Assembly (NCBI RefSeq): GCF_027921745.1
Contig: NC_079240.1
Span: 1,729,001 to 1,793,000 of the forward strand
DNA: 64,000 nt
DNA from: Schizosaccharomyces osmophilus
Lineage: Eukaryota; Ascomycota; Schizosaccharomycetes; Schizosaccharomycetales; Schizosaccharomycetaceae
Direction: 5' to 3'
Position 1 is the first letter of the stretch. Each line of letters begins with the position of its first letter. Of the stretch, positions 55,001 through 64,000 are shown in pieces. A program made the position numbers and the translations under genes. The notes below the pieces were generated by a model. The model did not search any database. It was given only the letters and a program-made list of their open reading frames with translations, and had not been told where the DNA came from.

Positions 55001-58000
55001 CCAAGTCATTCACTGTTTTGGCAAGCGAGTTTTTCGCATATCATACGAAAATTGTTCAGAAAGAGCAAGAAGAGGAAGAAGAAAAACACAGACTTTTCCG
55101 CCAGAGAGGCCTGAACCTTGAGAATAACGAATACATGCAGGTATTTATAAATTATGATGAAGAAGTTGAAGAACAACCAGAAGAGAAACTAGAAAGAACT
55201 AGATTTTCTCAGCTTCAATATGCATTTTGGACTCTTTATAAAAGCTTTTTTATTGGGACTGAAGAGACATGCTCTACCGAGCAGCTTCTAGACATTGGTT
55301 CTTATTTAATTAGAAGGTTAGGACTTTCAGATTTTGAAAAATCGATTTCCGCGGACTTCGATATAGTGGCTGCCGTTCTCTGTTTAGGTGTCAAATCTTC
55401 CAAGGATGCAGCTAACTATTGGTCACCTCCTGTCTACAACTTTTACTCTGATCCGCTCCCTTTTAAATTGATTGAAGTGCGAGAAATACTGGTAGGGTTA
55501 CAGTCACATACCAATTCGTTATTGAAATCATGGCCTGATAATTTTGTTTTGAGAGGTCTGAAAGAGGCTACCGATTTAACACTAGGTATGTCAGTTTTTA
55601 CCCCCATAGCACAAATGTTGGCCAAAATTGAGCGGCTGCATCATTTATTGTCAGAATGGGAGAAGCTTGCCAGTCGACAGTTTTCTTTAGTAAGTGACAT
55701 GGATTTAATTAAAAGTAAAATTATTGAGTGGAGACAATTTGAGCTATCGAATTGGAAGAACTTATTATTATGGGAAGAATATAAACTCGTGGAGAAAACG
55801 TATCCTCGATTATATACCATTTTGGATTTTGTGATATTGCAGCCTCATTTTCGAAAGTGTACCTTGGACAAGCTATCTTTGAACGAAATCGCCTCCGTCA
55901 TTCTGCAATTTTTTAACGGCTTGAGTGTTGGAGAATATCGTCCCTGTCTCAGTAATTTGCTTACTTTCGTAAAACATTTGGAAGTCCTGAACGAATGGGA
56001 GGGGTTATGTGCTACACTTCAGCAAATCTATTCTTACCTAAAGTTATTTGAAAACAATATAACACACTTTATAGATGTGCAGCGTGAGGATTTAGAGAAG
56101 AAAATCAAGGAAAGAATATTACTTATGAGCTGGAAAGACACCAATGTCTATGCTCTTAAAGAGAATGCCAGAAAGAGTCACATGGAGCTGTATAAGACCT
56201 TACATAAATATAGAGAGGTTCTGCGCCAACCCGTGACTCCTCATATGTCCCAAAAACTCCATTGGGAAATGTTGCTTAAACCAATAAACTTACACACAGA
56301 AACTTTGAAGGAAGAGGTGACAGTCGATTATTCTGGTTTGGCTCTTGATAATGCCGTCTATGCGAACTTGCCTGCCAGATTTTACAACACGGAATCAACT
56401 GTACAAGTGATGAAATCACTCTTGAAGTTTTCATATCCTGCTAATACTTCGTTTACACAAGCAGTTGACGAAATAGTGAATAGTGCCCATGAATTGTTTA
56501 AGCTTACGCCATCTTCAGCTAATGATGAGAATATTTCAGAAATTAAATATTTGAAGACCCGAAAACATCTGCTTATGGTAAATACTTATAAGACCCTGCA
56601 TGGCTTTGGCTTTCAATACAGGGTTAGGGCGGGTGTAGAAGAAACAATGAAATCCCTCCAAAATTTGTTTTCGAGTATACCTGCTTTCCCAAAGTCTTTT
56701 GATTTGATTGATGATCTAAACACATCACTCTCAACAGTTCTCGACTTGATCCCCAAAGTACATCGTCTACCTGGTAATCAGCATGATGACCTTACCACGC
56801 CAGAAGTGACAAGGGCTATCGGACTTTTTGATAGTGCTCTAAGTTGGTTACTTGAAGAACGTTTGAGTCTAGTTAATTTTGCTAAATCTCTGGAACGTAT
56901 CAAGTCTGCGTACCAAGGTATCGGAATAGACGAGTCTTTGAAGCTTAATTTTACCACCTCAATGTTCAAACAAGCCGATAATTTTAATTATAAGGACTTC
57001 AAAAATTATTTAACGGAATTATCGACATTGTGTTCAATTTATTCAGTGGTTCTATCTAAACATCATCAAATAATATCCAACGGTGGTTACGCATCTGTAT
57101 CAACTCGTTTGTCAGAATACAGTTCGCAGTTCGCAAGAGATATGATTGCCCATTCAAATCCTCTCTTCATGTCCGACCAACAACTTGGTTGTTTGGAGTC
57201 CACAAAGGCAACGGTAAATGAATTAGTTTGCTACAGTGAAGATCATGCCTCGTCTATGCCTGAAGCTTTGTATTGGTCAAAGTCCATAGTATCTTCTGTA
57301 AAACCCGAGTCTGCGTTTCTGGACAAGAAGATTAGCGATTTGGATATGCGTTATCCGGCCTTTGAAAAATTGACTGCTTTATTTGATCAAATACTGTCAT
57401 CAGCAGAGGAGGTTTCTAAATGTGTCAAATCCTTAGAAAGCGAAAACACTGACAGTACTCTGTATGACGAAAGTGTTTTAATCAATAAGCTTCTAGCTGC
57501 ATTTAAGCTTGACTTGTTTGTATCCAAGTTGTCCGACCTCAAGAAGTTCTTTGAAAACAAAGACTTAGATTCGGATAGTATGCGTCTTTTTATGCACTTT
57601 CTTCCTGTATGTGAACAGTACATTTTTTCAGCCGAAAAAGCTTTTACATACATTTTGGTAAAGCATGTGAAGGAATCACGAAGTTTGCATAAGATTGCTT
57701 CATTATTTTTGATGGTTGCTTCCAACGGTTTCTGTACTCCTGACATTCCTCAAGACGACGAAAATGCTCGGGAAGGCGGTGATTTGGAATCCGGCACTGG
57801 CCTTGGCTCTGGTTCTGGTGCAAAAGATATTTCCGATACCGTGAACGAAGATGACGATCTCGAAGAACTTGCAAATGAAGAGGACACTAATGAACAGGAC
57901 GAACTGGAGGAAAATTCTGAGGCTCGTGAACTAGATACAGAAATGAGTGGTGCTACTAAAGACGCACCTGCTTCCGACGTCGAAAGTAATTCAGATGATG

Positions 58001-60279
58001 AAGAAAAAGAACTTGATGAGGAGATAAATAAAGACAACGAGGGGCTATCTGAAGACCTAAATGAGAAGATGTGGGATGAGCCCAATGAAGAAGACTTGGG
58101 TGGAAATGAAGAGAAGTCTAATGAACAATCTGTTCAAAATAACACTAGCGACCTTGTTTCCAAAGAAGAGGAGAATGGTGATTCCAATGAGCTGGAAACC
58201 CCCGAAAATAATAACAAAGAAGAGGAAAGTGACAGTGATGCTCCTGGTATCGAGGATGAAGTTCAGCAAGAAGCCCCGGAAGACGCTCCGCAACAGCCGG
58301 AAAACAATGAAATCCTTGAGCTTCCAGATGACCTGAAGCTCGATGAAGGAAAAGAGGAAGAAGGCGGTGGTGACGAAGATATGCCGGAAGATGTTGAAGA
58401 TACTAAGGAAGAAGTTGAAAAAGAAAACGAAAAAGAGCAGGCTGAAGAGTTTGAAGAATATGACGCACAAGACAATATAGAGGAAGATATAAAAGAAGAG
58501 GAAGGTTTTGCTTCTCAGGATGAGGCTGTGAACGAGGAAGATCAGGCGAATGAAGTAGGTGAAGCAGAGGATGAAGGAGAAGCAGAAAATGAAGGATCTC
58601 CTGAGGACGATAAAGAACAACAAGAGAATGCGCTTGATGAAGAAGTTCCAGAAGAAAATTACAATGAGGATGCTGCAGACGAGCCCAAAGATAGCACGAG
58701 TGGACAGGATGATGCTTCTAAGTCAGCATCAGCTCAAATGGACTCTGGAGATACAGTCGATGCTGCCGATGAGGATGTTACTGACGGCGATGCTGAAGGC
58801 GCTGCTGAAAGTGGCGAGCAAGGGGCAGGTGCTACTGCTGGAGAACAAAATGATGCTGAAGCAACAACCGATCAAGAGAATAAAGCATCAGAGGAAGCAG
58901 AATCTGCAGACAGACAATATCAAAGTCTTGGTGATCAGTTACGCGAATGGCAACGAGCTCGTCAAATTCAAGAGCGTCAAACAGAAAACACTGAGAAAGA
59001 AGCTGATAGCCAGCAAAAGAATATTGACGATGCTACCGAGTTTGCTCACATAGCTGAGGAAGAAGAAGAAGATACTCAAGCTTTAGGCAACGCTGATAAA
59101 GAGCAAGTTAAAAGCCTCAATGTTAATGAAGACCAAGAAGAAGATGTGAACGCTCCTGAACCTATGGACATGGATGCTCAGCTAGACGTGAATGATAGTC
59201 AACCAAAGGAAGATCAAGAAACAAGTTTGGAGTCAAAACAAGTTTCCGAAAGTACAGATAAGTCAAGAGTTGACTATTTAAAAACCGGAAATGTAATTCA
59301 TCAACCTAGTTTTGATCAAGACTTAGAGGAGTACGACGATATTGAAGGTGCCATGGAGAATGAAGGTGTTATTACAACCACCAAAGCCCCTGCTTCCATC
59401 TCAATAGATGAGGCTCGCGTGAGTTGGCAGCAGCATGAGGAATCAACCAGGCAGCTTTCAATCGAGCTCTGTGAACAACTTCGTCTAATCTTGGAACCCA
59501 CTCTAGCAACCAAGATGCAAGGTGATTTCCGCACGGGTAAGCGTCTGAACATGAAACGGATTATTCCATACATCGCATCTCAATTTAAGAAAGACAAAAT
59601 CTGGATGCGCCGCGTAAAACCTAGTAAGCGAACGTATCAAGTTATGATTGCAATTGACGATTCTAAATCGATGAGTGAATCTAATAGTACAAAGCTTGCT
59701 TTGGAAACTTTAGCCTTAGTGACGAAATCCTTATCTTTGCTTGAAGTTGGTCAAATTGCAGTGATGAAATTTGGCGATGAGCCTGAATTACTCCATCCTT
59801 TTGACAAACCTTTCTCCTCTGAAGTTGGTGCAGACATATTCTCACACTTTTCTTTTGAGCAATCCGGAACAAATGTTTTATCTCTTACGGATGCCTCTAT
59901 GCGTCTGTTCAATTATGCTGGTACTAACCTGCAAGTGAGCAATAAGACTGATCTGAGACAGCTTGAAATTATCATTTCCGATGGTATTTGTGAAGACCAT
60001 GATACTATTCGTAGAATTCTTCGACGTGCTCAAGAAGAAAAAGTAATGATTGTTTTTGTTATTCTTGACAATGTTAACGATATGAAAAAATCGTCTGTGC
60101 TGGATATCAACAAAGTACACTACATTACAAAAGAAGATGGAACTATGGAATTGAACATTCAACCATATATTGATGAGTTTGCTTTTGAATACTACTTGGT
60201 AGTAAGGAACATAGAAGAACTTCCTCAGTTGTTATCTTCTGCCTTACGACAGTGGTTTCAACAAATGTCTAGTACTTAG
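46093..60279 (+). CDS. mdn1: Midasin Mdn1/Rea1, giant AAA+ ribosome-assembly ATPase
   Basis: Dynein-like AAA+ ATPase that removes assembly factors (via Ytm1 and Rsa4 UBL domains) from pre-60S particles. A single 14.2-kb exon encodes 4728 aa (S. pombe about 4717). Six AAA modules are seen by their P-loops: GPEGMGKT (about 157), GETGTGKT (about 474), GPTSSGKT (about 901), GDTGCGKT (about 1192), GSPGVGKT (about 1565) and GPSASGKT (about 1876). Walker B boxes such as LLDEINLA, VLDELNLA, LLDEISLA and LLDELNLA accompany them; module 6 has LVLDNANL in place of the acidic box. A helical linker spans about 2100-3880, a D/E-rich stretch about 3890-4400, and the MIDAS domain has the DxSxS motif DDSKS at about 4521. 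Confidence 0.98.
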   Translation: MDELIEWVVIYPQIFDILEHIKYVPTTLLQRIRLHRSWSKVDYDLWFLYASDEKRKGCKIDCYGQLYSYDEFLVLEDQRIAKLNELAKTRSSSENSYFLRQLLSNAKINHVPLVELGGELFFQFNEPLPTTLVQTESVKENLNRVSPFLVRKQPLLLAGPEGMGKTYFITQIAALLGQRIVRIHLTDSTDPKMLIGTYTCPRPGEFEWQPGVLTQAVRHGKWLLLSNIEKAPAEVLSILLPLLEKRQLVVPSRGETIYAANSFQVFATTSSNSTILGQRLWKTIEMVSAPHECIEIVSTIYPELSSISRTLFSVYNDIYDLFLNRTFLAVSRVYRRLCLRDFYKFMKRVAFLYRHYHVSVDHTTIPQELQDAVFKEAIDVFSAFIPNKQGIDNVVRNIAIDLNVSPEKAEHFFETIPSFHDSETAVTVGRSKLPKVSSSGFSSSNPYAFTSSSLSLLEKISVAVQTNEPLLLVGETGTGKTTTVQLLANLLGQRVTVINMSQQTESSDMLGGYKPINVTTLGLPLHEEFLSLFETTFSVKKNMKFLAAASTSARRFRWKTCLKIWNEALALSKSLFSRTRSQENPVKRQKRLANQPALENRWKMFREEVEQFSKMLEGGSKSFMFSFVEGALVKAIRSGQWVLLDEINLASMETLEPIGQLLNSYEPGILLSDRGDVNPVTPHPNFRLFGCMNPSTDVGKRELETSLRSRFTEIYVESPDRNLSDLLSIISKYIGTLCIGDDYVIRDIAELYQIAKRLSVDGSLVDGAGQKPHYTIRTLSRTLCYVAEIVPIYGLRRSLYEGFSMSFLTLLDQNSENILYKFIERYTLGEISVQQKNAILRQIPKRPDVGDYIAFCHYWLRKGSFPVRDQEHYIVTPFVQKNLLNITRACSTRMFPILIQGPTSSGKTSMIEYIAGKTGHKFVRINNHEHTDLQEYLGSYVTDDKGSLVFREGILVEALRNGYWIVLDELNLAPTDVLEALNRLLDDNRELFIPETESLVKPHPDFMLFATQNPPGVYAGRKHLSRAFRNRFLEIHFDDIPENELETILHMRCKIAPSYAAKIVQVFRELSLRRQSTRIFEQKNSFATLRDLFRWAFRDAVGYQQLAENGYMLLAERARDPKDKFAVQEVIEKVMKIKINTDNLYNLDFIDSIRTDAKVGPLDNVIWTAPMIRLFSLVWHCLQAKEPVLLVGDTGCGKTTVCQVLAECLSKQLHIVNAHQDTENGDIIGAQRPLRNRSLINNTLHIQLSEKFNVAQEDYPVEDLISKFDSLSHSEKNDDLSVVIEKHIKKINSLFEWHDGALVSAMKGGDFFLLDEISLADDSVLERLNSVLEISRTLTLVEHNDAAAVLTAEDGFAFFATMNPGGDYGKKELSPALRNRFTEIWVPPMTSVDDILQIVEGKLIPTKKHLGEPLVQYAHWHSNVYQSGNIISIRDVLSAVDFINSSELSDDKAILFHAVSMVFIDALGAISAVGFGRNRNLLFDERNKCASKLGALCGSDFTYSVTENLMIRFTESSFYIGDFDIKLGSNVNPDSTYNLRTHTTKVNAAKVVRALQVRKPILLEGSPGVGKTSLISALARECGYPLVRINLSDQTDLMDLFGSDAPVSGGEGGQFAWRDAPFLSAMRHGHWVLLDELNLASQTVLEGLNACLDHRGEAYIPELDRVFKAHPTFRVFAAQNPQNQGGGRKGLPKSFVNRFTVVYVEPLLQSDMLEIASQNYRQVDENMRLHIIEFMFKLQEYVEIDASFGVSGSPWEFNLRDAMRWLQLLSEAEKYTCVSPAEYLEVVVLHRMRTNNDRQRVIRLFEEVFGVKYEPRIISSELDSNVLKVGHSFLERSSLTQDTALDDTKLLQSQYDVVESMITCINKNWPCILVGPSASGKTCTIRLLAAVCGVDLKEMAINSEIDTMDLLGEYEQVDISRKISAFLLDLSHNVLNLLIEHRDLEEILKGTSLLRVLQTSFVTLDEGLHTLEWVIAEIRSIRHHTAIFKHLRPYFTLAGKLIKEASVPATGKFEWIDGYLLRAVENGHWLVLDNANLCSPAVLDRLNSLLEYGGTLTVNERPTESGMPKVIKPHPNFRLFLTVNPFYGELSRSMRNRGVEIYMLNNGLTSLDHRQLSVLLPSPICSAVDAGSSSFSFVIDIHRRLNEFPTTLVSPYVIAAVVFSYFSNDQLDCLKKLSDDNKKTLSIEKSPYIHALEQADFSNCQTPNEVLTYIKAYDYPLLSASMSLVSIMNDFTNIASSNCGSEVFWKAYLLNILYAAQFDLKHLNQEVYSSVQSGSINTYVLKSAYAFLHGVSYYKGALSSVWKLLNDLSVYIYNSIDKLRKDSSLASVDDLQNFLNLIALWKSMYEWTGTFEFDFSRFHCYSLMLKEWSSKFVSDHNSEYLDAPHNLINKFTEALQLSTGEHMQNIWSEYHPLVPKTKEHWSLWSKIDILLKEYLRANTPSLGMEATASHVVTTTLSLLMKVTQQHESQDLQSYMQILEEGVVALKNSKQDQLPEAFYSTFSCLAASDLLTIYTADLNNFSVSSEAFTNYVRAALYTRGSISPLSVLTSLNFNASQIPFAILFDYDFFSLVNGKTFDLITRAFASIDEQLNMASVKRYEDMHHTLMRHITERSKHFTENPLERASILLLQRIPLLIIPEIKGDRLSADEEKIIRPLTLPYGELKEQSVLIVDDIVSYLESSARFKTSYKKHILNALGYLRQSLSTANHENACKNQAAAYIHFAYGLLLAYVPDKPYDPALLPLLSSANGKGVLNSLSGELEVVKMMEDNKSGKEENLLTKSISLRMEEINKSIPTSTGVFRSLESNSTSLFDELRFLMDNVVNNSYALDLSLKLMQNPDNSTLEEAKIFKYKWTAFVGRLREAYSQYTDIFEIVISLISYIIYGIDMLVAQARRLLDNRVSASASLMSHLVSPKKLSKPLLFEDVQDIIRLTSDLQLNAALKFEVLLFATAKLCKEKNDLPQSSAAKSFTVLASEFFAYHTKIVQKEQEEEEEKHRLFRQRGLNLENNEYMQVFINYDEEVEEQPEEKLERTRFSQLQYAFWTLYKSFFIGTEETCSTEQLLDIGSYLIRRLGLSDFEKSISADFDIVAAVLCLGVKSSKDAANYWSPPVYNFYSDPLPFKLIEVREILVGLQSHTNSLLKSWPDNFVLRGLKEATDLTLGMSVFTPIAQMLAKIERLHHLLSEWEKLASRQFSLVSDMDLIKSKIIEWRQFELSNWKNLLLWEEYKLVEKTYPRLYTILDFVILQPHFRKCTLDKLSLNEIASVILQFFNGLSVGEYRPCLSNLLTFVKHLEVLNEWEGLCATLQQIYSYLKLFENNITHFIDVQREDLEKKIKERILLMSWKDTNVYALKENARKSHMELYKTLHKYREVLRQPVTPHMSQKLHWEMLLKPINLHTETLKEEVTVDYSGLALDNAVYANLPARFYNTESTVQVMKSLLKFSYPANTSFTQAVDEIVNSAHELFKLTPSSANDENISEIKYLKTRKHLLMVNTYKTLHGFGFQYRVRAGVEETMKSLQNLFSSIPAFPKSFDLIDDLNTSLSTVLDLIPKVHRLPGNQHDDLTTPEVTRAIGLFDSALSWLLEERLSLVNFAKSLERIKSAYQGIGIDESLKLNFTTSMFKQADNFNYKDFKNYLTELSTLCSIYSVVLSKHHQIISNGGYASVSTRLSEYSSQFARDMIAHSNPLFMSDQQLGCLESTKATVNELVCYSEDHASSMPEALYWSKSIVSSVKPESAFLDKKISDLDMRYPAFEKLTALFDQILSSAEEVSKCVKSLESENTDSTLYDESVLINKLLAAFKLDLFVSKLSDLKKFFENKDLDSDSMRLFMHFLPVCEQYIFSAEKAFTYILVKHVKESRSLHKIASLFLMVASNGFCTPDIPQDDENAREGGDLESGTGLGSGSGAKDISDTVNEDDDLEELANEEDTNEQDELEENSEARELDTEMSGATKDAPASDVESNSDDEEKELDEEINKDNEGLSEDLNEKMWDEPNEEDLGGNEEKSNEQSVQNNTSDLVSKEEENGDSNELETPENNNKEEESDSDAPGIEDEVQQEAPEDAPQQPENNEILELPDDLKLDEGKEEEGGGDEDMPEDVEDTKEEVEKENEKEQAEEFEEYDAQDNIEEDIKEEEGFASQDEAVNEEDQANEVGEAEDEGEAENEGSPEDDKEQQENALDEEVPEENYNEDAADEPKDSTSGQDDASKSASAQMDSGDTVDAADEDVTDGDAEGAAESGEQGAGATAGEQNDAEATTDQENKASEEAESADRQYQSLGDQLREWQRARQIQERQTENTEKEADSQQKNIDDATEFAHIAEEEEEDTQALGNADKEQVKSLNVNEDQEEDVNAPEPMDMDAQLDVNDSQPKEDQETSLESKQVSESTDKSRVDYLKTGNVIHQPSFDQDLEEYDDIEGAMENEGVITTTKAPASISIDEARVSWQQHEESTRQLSIELCEQLRLILEPTLATKMQGDFRTGKRLNMKRIIPYIASQFKKDKIWMRRVKPSKRTYQVMIAIDDSKSMSESNSTKLALETLALVTKSLSLLEVGQIAVMKFGDEPELLHPFDKPFSSEVGADIFSHFSFEQSGTNVLSLTDASMRLFNYAGTNLQVSNKTDLRQLEIIISDGICEDHDTIRRILRRAQEEKVMIVFVILDNVNDMKKSSVLDINKVHYITKEDGTMELNIQPYIDEFAFEYYLVVRNIEELPQLLSSALRQWFQQMSST

Positions 60280-60513
60280 TCAGTACGTTTCTTTTTCTTT
60301 TTTTTTTGTTTTAATATTTACCATGAAAAACGTGAACATATATTATAAAAGGATATTTTGGGTTGGTTTGGAAATTTTGGAGATTATAAGTTAATTTAAT
60401 AAATAATCGTTTTTATCATTATACATACCAGAGACGTAATCAGACTACATTGTTAGAGAACTAACTACCAATAAATTTAAACTGAAAAGAAAAAACAAAA
60501 ATAATTTAAAACC

Positions 60514-63145
60514 CTACTCAGTAGAAAACTTCTTTGAACTTGAATCTTTGTTTGCCTGCTGCAACCACATTTTCTTGTACACACCATCTTCATGCTTGAG
60601 CAAATCCTCATGCGTACCAGTTTCGACAATTTTTCCGTTGTGAATGCAAAGAATTAAATCAGCATTTGTGATAGTGGATAATCGATGGGCAATCACAATA
60701 GCGGTGCGACCAGCAGCAAGTCTGTTCAAAGAAGCTTGTATATGACGTTCTGTGTTTGTGTCAAGCGCAGAAGTAGCTTCATCCAACAAAATTATAGTTG
60801 GGTTTTTCAAAATAGCTCTAGCTACAGCCATCCGTTGTTTCTCACCACCACTGAGTTTTAGTCCTCGCTCTCCTACTCGAGAATTATATCCATCGGGGAA
60901 TTCAAGAATTCGGTCATGAATCTGAGCTGCCTTGGCGGCTTCATACACTTCTTCATCAGAAGCACCTGGTTTAGCATATTTAATGTTGTACATAACAGTA
61001 TCATTAAACAAAATGCTATCCTGAGGGACCACACCAATTGACGAACGTAAACTAGATAACGTGACATCTCGTATATCCTGGTCATCAATAGTTATAGAAC
61101 CATTATTTACATCAAAGAATCGCAAAAGAATTCTCATGATAGTAGATTTTCCACCGCCTGATTCACCTACAAGGGCTATTACTTTACCTGGCTCCGCAAC
61201 GAAGCTGACGTTTGATAAAACAGGTTTGCGAGGATCATAAGCAAAAGAAACGTTCGAAAAAGCAACTCGGCCATCCGTAACCTTCAGAGGAGTAGCATCC
61301 TCCCTTTCAAGCACGGTAGGTTGTTCTTCGAATATTTCGAGTAGTCGCTCTGCATCAATAATACTGTTCTGTAGCGAACGATACAAAGTTCCAAAAAAGT
61401 TAAGAGGCTGCTGAAGTTGCGTCATATAAGTCAAAAGAACCACAAAATCGCCAACTGTATTGTAACCAAATGACACTTTATAGGCACTTAGCAAACAAGC
61501 TACACATAAACTAGAAGTGAAGATACCACCCTGTATGATGTTCAGAACACTTAAACTGGAAAGAACCGTATTTTCTTGACGAAGATATGCATCTACAGCA
61601 TCGCCAAAACGATGATTTTCAAAATCATCAGCATCAAAGTTTTTGACAGTTTCATAATTCATGATAGCATCATTTTGGACCCCGTAACTATCGCGCCAGC
61701 TATTAACCATTTTCCTTCTTGCTTCAGTACGCCAGGAAGTGATTTTAACGGTAACGTAACAGTAGCAAAATGTCATAACGAGGACAATGAGGGAAAAATA
61801 CACGTCAAACTTGACGAAGAAATAGATGATTGCTACAGCAAGATCTGTAAGAACAGGTCCAATCTGGAATAACAGTTGCTCGACAAATGTATTCACGGAG
61901 TTTGCCTTGGTTAATGCAGCCAAAACTTCACCACCTCGTTTATTTAAATGAAAATCGTAGGACAAACCCAAAACGTGCTGTAAAGCTTTTGTGGAAAGTG
62001 CACGATAAGCATATTGTGAAACAGGAATCCACAGAAAAGAACGCAAAGAGCCAACTAAGCCCATATTTCCTTGAAGAAAGCGATAAAAAACGAATAGAAA
62101 AACTTCAAACCAGGGAACACCACTGCCGGTTTGAGAAAGCTTTTCGGTGACCACACCAAGTTGTCGAGGAGCAAGTATATTAGCTATTCTTCCGATAACT
62201 AACAAAATAACGCAAACAAAGATATGAAGCTGTAGCCTAAAGTTCTTAACGGGCCATAAGTAAGGGAAAAGTATAGCAAAAGACTTGAAATAAGCAATCC
62301 AGGAGGTATTTTTTGGGGGCTTTTTAGAGTCACTTTTCTTAGCTGCTTGTGGAAGCGCCTGGGAAGATTGATCTTGACCTAGTTCGGGATCCAGTTGGGT
62401 ACCACTTTCAAACATTCTTCGTTCTTCGTAATCCATCATGTCACGAGAAGGTTTCTTACGACGATAGGTTACATAAATGGCAAAAGCAAAAATGCATAAA
62501 AGAAGACGGGCTAGGTGATCAGCCATAAGAATACCCTGAAAGGTATCGCCAGGAATGGGTGTGAATGCAAGAAAAACGGTTTCAAAGATTGCTTCCGTTA
62601 ACCATGCATATAAAACATTGACTCTATAAGCAGAGAAAAAGGAATTAGTGTATCTTGGTAATTCAGATGTGTCTGTGCAGCTGATTAGCACAATGCCCCA
62701 AAAGAGTAGCGACAAAACAAGGCACACCACAGAAGCCTTATGGGGCCACCAGTTAGGAGTTCTCAAAGCATAGACGACTAAATTGGCGATATCAATTACC
62801 TATGTAGAATGAGTTAGTAAGTACCATAAACAAAATCAAGCCCTTCACAATTGGGTGTTAATACTATGTAATAGGTATTAACATAAAAACCCAATGTAAG
62901 TATTAAACGGACATGTGCTGAATATCCGTTATTCCCTAGCTACATACATATGTCAAAGCAAGAGCCAGAATCCACCAAGAGACGATTTTCAACGGTTCTT
63001 TACCAAAGCGGCTTTTCCTTGATAAAGGTTCAGGACCTCGTCGTTGTTGCTTGAAAGTCTTTAAAGTCCCGAGACCGAGAAAGCCAGCATATAAGCAAGC
63101 TACCTCGGCGATATTAAAATGAGGATTATCGTACCTCAAAACCAT
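60514..63145 (-). CDS. hmt1: Vacuolar phytochelatin/heavy-metal ABC transporter Hmt1 (two exons)
   Basis: ABCB6/HMT1-type half transporter that moves phytochelatins or glutathione conjugates into the vacuole for cadmium tolerance. Exons are 63145-62948 (66 codons) and 62799-60514, giving 827 aa (S. pombe Hmt1 830). The splice joins ALALTY to VIDIANLVVYALRTPNWW inside the N-terminal membrane domain (TMD0) typical of this subfamily. A six-helix ABC transmembrane domain follows (about residues 240-540). The nucleotide-binding domain has Walker A GESGGGKST, signature LSGGEKQRMAVARA and Walker B TIILLDEATSALD, with H-loop IAHRLS. The intron carries a TACTAAC branch point. Confidence 0.96.
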
Positions 63146-64000
63146 CTTTTAAACTTTAATTGTTTCTTCTTTAAAAAAAGCAATTAAAACTGATTTGAAA
63201 TCCTATGTTTTCGTCCAATTCCAAGAAATCCTATGTTTTAGTATGTTTTATATGGTTAGGTAATGATCGAGGAGAAAAAATGCCAAGCTCGTACTCAACC
63301 CACCAAGGCTTGCGCAGATTACGAAATTTGTTCATCCGCTAATTATTGCTATATATATTGTAACTACAGTTATGATTTTCACCAAAGCAAAACAGAAAGT
63401 AAAAGGCAGTCATGGTACGGTTGAACAAAAGCAAATCCTTGCATAGTGGAAACCAAGGAAATTGAGTGGATGATTACAAAGTCTTTTCTTTATTCTATTG
63501 TACTATATATGTAGGAGAAGACGTCTCTCTGAGTTTCTTAACATATATGATATTAGAAAGTGATAAAAAAAAAAGAGCCAAACTGCCATTCTGAATCTCT
63601 TGAAAACATTCTCTTAAAGATTTTTAATATCAAAACAATTAGATTCTTGCCCGAATCAACAAAAACTATCGGTTTTCATGGTTATTTCGTTTCAGGTATA
63701 TTCATCTGATATGTAAACTTGATCAGATTAATAGCTTGCATGCTACTCAAAATAGAATCAAAGAACCGCGTGCTTGACGAGAATGAAGCTGCAAAATCGC
63801 TATTAATGCATGCATTAGTTGGTAACTAGTTGTTTTTAACTCATCTTGCCGACCTTCTACTACTGCGTCGATAGCTAGAAGCGCTTCATTTCATCGTTTA
63901 GCTGATGGTGATTCAACATCAACAGGTATGAGCTACCGTTATTTTAGCTCAGACTTTAATTCAGCAGTTAAAGACTGCGGAGACAGTCGAAAATTATTGA
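63146..64000. other. Upstream of hmt1, no gene recognised to window end
   Basis: 855 bp of AT-rich sequence. No open frame, tRNA or element that I can support. A small inverted repeat (GACTG/CAGTC around 63974-63989) is not remarkable. Confidence 0.5.

Noticed and set aside
58057-58623. 188-codon minus-strand open frame rich in F, L, S
   Set aside because: It is the antisense shadow of the acidic D/E-rich region of mdn1; such codons read backwards as Phe/Leu/Ser and rarely give stops.

Overview
The window is fission-yeast (Schizosaccharomyces) nuclear DNA. The genes are dense, AT-rich and intron-poor to intron-moderate. Introns are short, with GTATGT/GTAAGT donors, CTAAC-like branch points and TAG/CAG acceptors. 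Spliced protein lengths match S. pombe orthologues as I remember them to within a few residues (septin Spn6 379 aa, condensin Cnd3 875 aa, PP2A B56 Par1 549 aa, midasin 4728 aa, Hmt1 827 aa). Gene order differs from S. pombe, and one nuclease gene has no counterpart at this locus there, so this is probably a relative (S. octosporus, S. cryophilus or S. osmophilus type) rather than S. pombe itself. I cannot settle the species by eye.

Layout, with S. pombe comparisons from memory. Block A (about 0.07-18.0 kb) corresponds to the S. pombe SPCC188 region in reverse: spn6(-), prp45(-), ubp22(+), ccq1(-), srp54(+), cnd3(-), par1(-). A tRNA-His(GTG) at 18505-18576 and about 1.2 kb without a recognised gene mark the junction. 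Block B (19.7-39.0 kb) corresponds to SPCC11E10: rik1(+), an alpha-amylase homologue(-), tif221/eIF2B-alpha(+), elp4(+), ynd1(+), a GEN1/Yen1-type XPG-family nuclease(+), a mitochondrial ATPase-expression protein(-), dynamitin(-), gpi8(+), str3(-). A 1.8-kb junction region with possible small genes follows. Block C (40.9-63.1 kb) corresponds to SPCC737: a Pex24-type peroxin(+), the glutamate-cysteine ligase modifier subunit(-), an Hcs1/IGHMBP2-type helicase(-), mdn1(+, one 14.2-kb exon), hmt1(-).

Functional links. Ccq1 (shelterin/SHREC) and Rik1 (CLRC H3K9 methylation complex) cooperate in heterochromatin in S. pombe and lie only about 10 kb apart here. The glutamate-cysteine ligase modifier and Hmt1 act in the same glutathione/phytochelatin detoxification route and flank mdn1. 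The rest is housekeeping: splicing, SRP, condensin, PP2A, translation initiation, Elongator, GPI anchoring, ribosome assembly. The most notable gene is the GEN1-like nuclease at 31440-33210, because S. pombe is reported to lack a GEN1/Yen1 Holliday-junction resolvase. I found no transposons, viral relics, CRISPR arrays or rRNA genes.
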